DNA of 51,102 bases. Source: Vibrio ruber DSM 16370 (lineage in GTDB: Bacteria > Pseudomonadota > Gammaproteobacteria > Enterobacterales > Vibrionaceae). The stretch is taken from contig NZ_FULE01000068.1 of the NCBI RefSeq assembly GCF_900163965.1, positions 1-51,102 on the forward strand. Reading direction: 5' to 3'. Below are positions 49,915 through 51,102 of the stretch, piece by piece. Within the stretch, counting starts at the first letter, position 1; every line of letters begins with the position of its first letter. Below the pieces are notes generated by a model. It was given only the letters and a program-made list of their open reading frames with translations. It ran no database searches and was not told the origin of the DNA. Position numbers and translations under genes: made by a program.

Positions 49915-51102
49915 TTAGCTTACCTGTTTCGATTTGGCAGCGTTTTTACCACGTTGCTGTGACTTCGTTGGCTGAGCGGCCGTTGCCTGAGGTTGATTGC
50001 GGCCTTTGCGCAACGGCGTAAACCCCGGCTGAGATTTGGTATGTTTGGTCGCAAAACGGTTTGCCCCATGTCTGCCGGATTTTCGACGTTGGGCCGGTGT
50101 TTGTTTTTGTTGATCGTCTGCCGGGATCAGGCAGTGTGGCCCGTCACCAATCAGATGCTTTTTGCCCATATCAACCAGAGCCTGACGGATTAACGGCCAG
50201 TTATTCGGATCATGATAGCGCAGCAACGCTTTATGCAGGCGGCGCTGACGTTCTCCTTTCGCTACCGGCACAACATCGCGCTTTTTATATTTAACGCGTT
50301 TGAGCGGGTTCGTTTCGGCGTGATACATAGCGGTCGCATTACACATCGGGGACGGGTAAAAATTTTGCACCTGATCGCATTCGAAATTATTTTTCTTCAG
50401 CCATAGTGCCAGATTCAACATATCCTCATCTTCGGTGCCGGGGTGCGCGGAGATGAAGTAGGGGATCAAATACTGTTTTTTTCCGGCTTCAGCACTGTAT
50501 TGTTCGAACATCGCTTTGAATTGCTCGTAAGCGCCCATACCGGGTTTCATCATCAGATCTAATGGCCCTTTTTCGGTATGTTCCGGAGCAATTTTCAGGT
50601 AGCCGCCGACGTGATGCGTCACCAGCTCTTTGACATACTCAGGGGACTCAATGGCTAAATCGTAGCGCACACCAGACGCAATCAATACTTTTTTAATCCC
50701 TTCCACTTCACGGGCTGAACGGTACAGATCGATAGTATGTTTATGATCAGTATTGAGTTTGTGACAGATTCCCGGGAATACACAGGAAGGTCGCCGACAA
50801 TTGGCTTCCGCTTTCGGGTCTGAGCAACCTAAACGATACATGTTGGCCGTCGGGCCTCCGAGATCAGAGATAGTGCCGGTAAAACCGGGGACTTTATCGC
50901 GAATCTCTTGTAACTCTTCCAAAATCGACTCTTTGGAACGATTCTGGATAATCCGGCCTTCGTGTTCGGTGATGGAGCAGAAAGAGCAGCCCCCGAAGCA
51001 TCCGCGCATAATATTGACTGATGTTTTGATCATATCGTAGGCCGGAATTTTTGCTTTGCCGTAACGCGGATGCGGTACCCGGGCGTAAGGCAGGCCAAAT
51101 AC
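49915..51102 (-). CDS. ygiQ: YgiQ-family radical SAM protein, C-terminal part (cut by window edge)
   Basis: The frame is open to the window's end, so the N-terminal part is missing. Visible are the radical SAM cluster motif (CFGGCSFC, Cx3Cx2C), ISDLGGPTANMYRLGC, the HTIDLYRSAREVEGIKKVL region, and a Lys/Arg-rich tail (QRRKSGRHGANRFATKH). YgiQ is a conserved radical SAM enzyme of about 730 aa whose reaction is not established. The basic tail is often seen in this family and may bind RNA or DNA. The gene is convergent with serC. Confidence 0.9.
   Translation of the reverse strand, partial: VFGLPYARVPHPRYGKAKIPAYDMIKTSVNIMRGCFGGCSFCSITEHEGRIIQNRSKESILEELQEIRDKVPGFTGTISDLGGPTANMYRLGCSDPKAEANCRRPSCVFPGICHKLNTDHKHTIDLYRSAREVEGIKKVLIASGVRYDLAIESPEYVKELVTHHVGGYLKIAPEHTEKGPLDLMMKPGMGAYEQFKAMFEQYSAEAGKKQYLIPYFISAHPGTEDEDMLNLALWLKKNNFECDQVQNFYPSPMCNATAMYHAETNPLKRVKYKKRDVVPVAKGERQRRLHKALLRYHDPNNWPLIRQALVDMGKKHLIGDGPHCLIPADDQQKQTPAQRRKSGRHGANRFATKHTKSQPGFTPLRKGRNQPQATAAQPTKSQQRGKNAAKSKQVS

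Overview
The window reads as a chromosomal segment of a Vibrio or close relative. The right two thirds carry a typical Vibrio housekeeping set: FabV, KtrA/KtrB, YbjL, GrxA, HexR, PanP, an HDOD protein, TfoX, a beta-barrel protein, a kinase/regulator pair, a YdgA-like protein, SerC and YgiQ. The run from ybjL to serC matches, as far as I remember it, the order on the large V. cholerae chromosome. No rRNA or tRNA gene is visible.

Layout. (1) About 1-7.3 kb is an integrated-element segment: the end of a tyrosine recombinase, a PD-(D/E)xK-like protein lacking its catalytic lysine, a palindrome-rich intergenic region, an AlpA-like regulator, and a P2 gpA-like HUH replication protein. They are followed by a protein with two HTH-like regions and an AT-rich alpha/beta hydrolase. 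(2) About 7.3-11.4 kb is a polymorphic toxin locus. A pyocin-S/GH-E nuclease toxin with an ankyrin immunity gene is followed by a second, N-terminally truncated copy of the toxin tip with its own ankyrin gene. (3) About 11.5-16.25 kb is an accessory block: an MNT-HEPN protein, a small HEPN-like protein and an AbiGi/DUF2971-like protein, separated by several copies of a roughly 400-450 bp hairpin-rich repeat. attC-like hairpins follow two of these genes. (4) 16.3-21.9 kb is a catabolic operon (LacI regulator, binding protein, two permeases, ATPase, GpdQ-like phosphodiesterase) with a CRP-like site upstream. (5) 22.2-30.4 kb holds bactofilin plus M23 peptidase with long overlapping frames, an S41 protease, DUF134 plus a NifX-like protein with a Cys/His tail, and an MdlA/MdlB-type ABC exporter. 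(6) 30.6-51.1 kb is the conserved backbone: ApbE, KtrAB, a PLP desulfhydrase-like enzyme, FabV, YbjL, GrxA, HexR, PanP, HDOD, TfoX, OMP, two-component genes, YdgA-like, SerC and YgiQ (cut by the window edge).

The most interesting signals are these: an apparent charge swap between the two toxin tails and their two ankyrin immunity proteins; a structured repeat whose main hairpin shows compensatory changes and which lies at the truncation point of the orphan toxin; small HEPN/Abi-like genes that look like former integron cassettes; a tfoX leader with mutually exclusive hairpins; a candidate sRNA upstream of fabV; and a histidine kinase whose N-terminal receiver has lost its phospho-acceptor aspartate.
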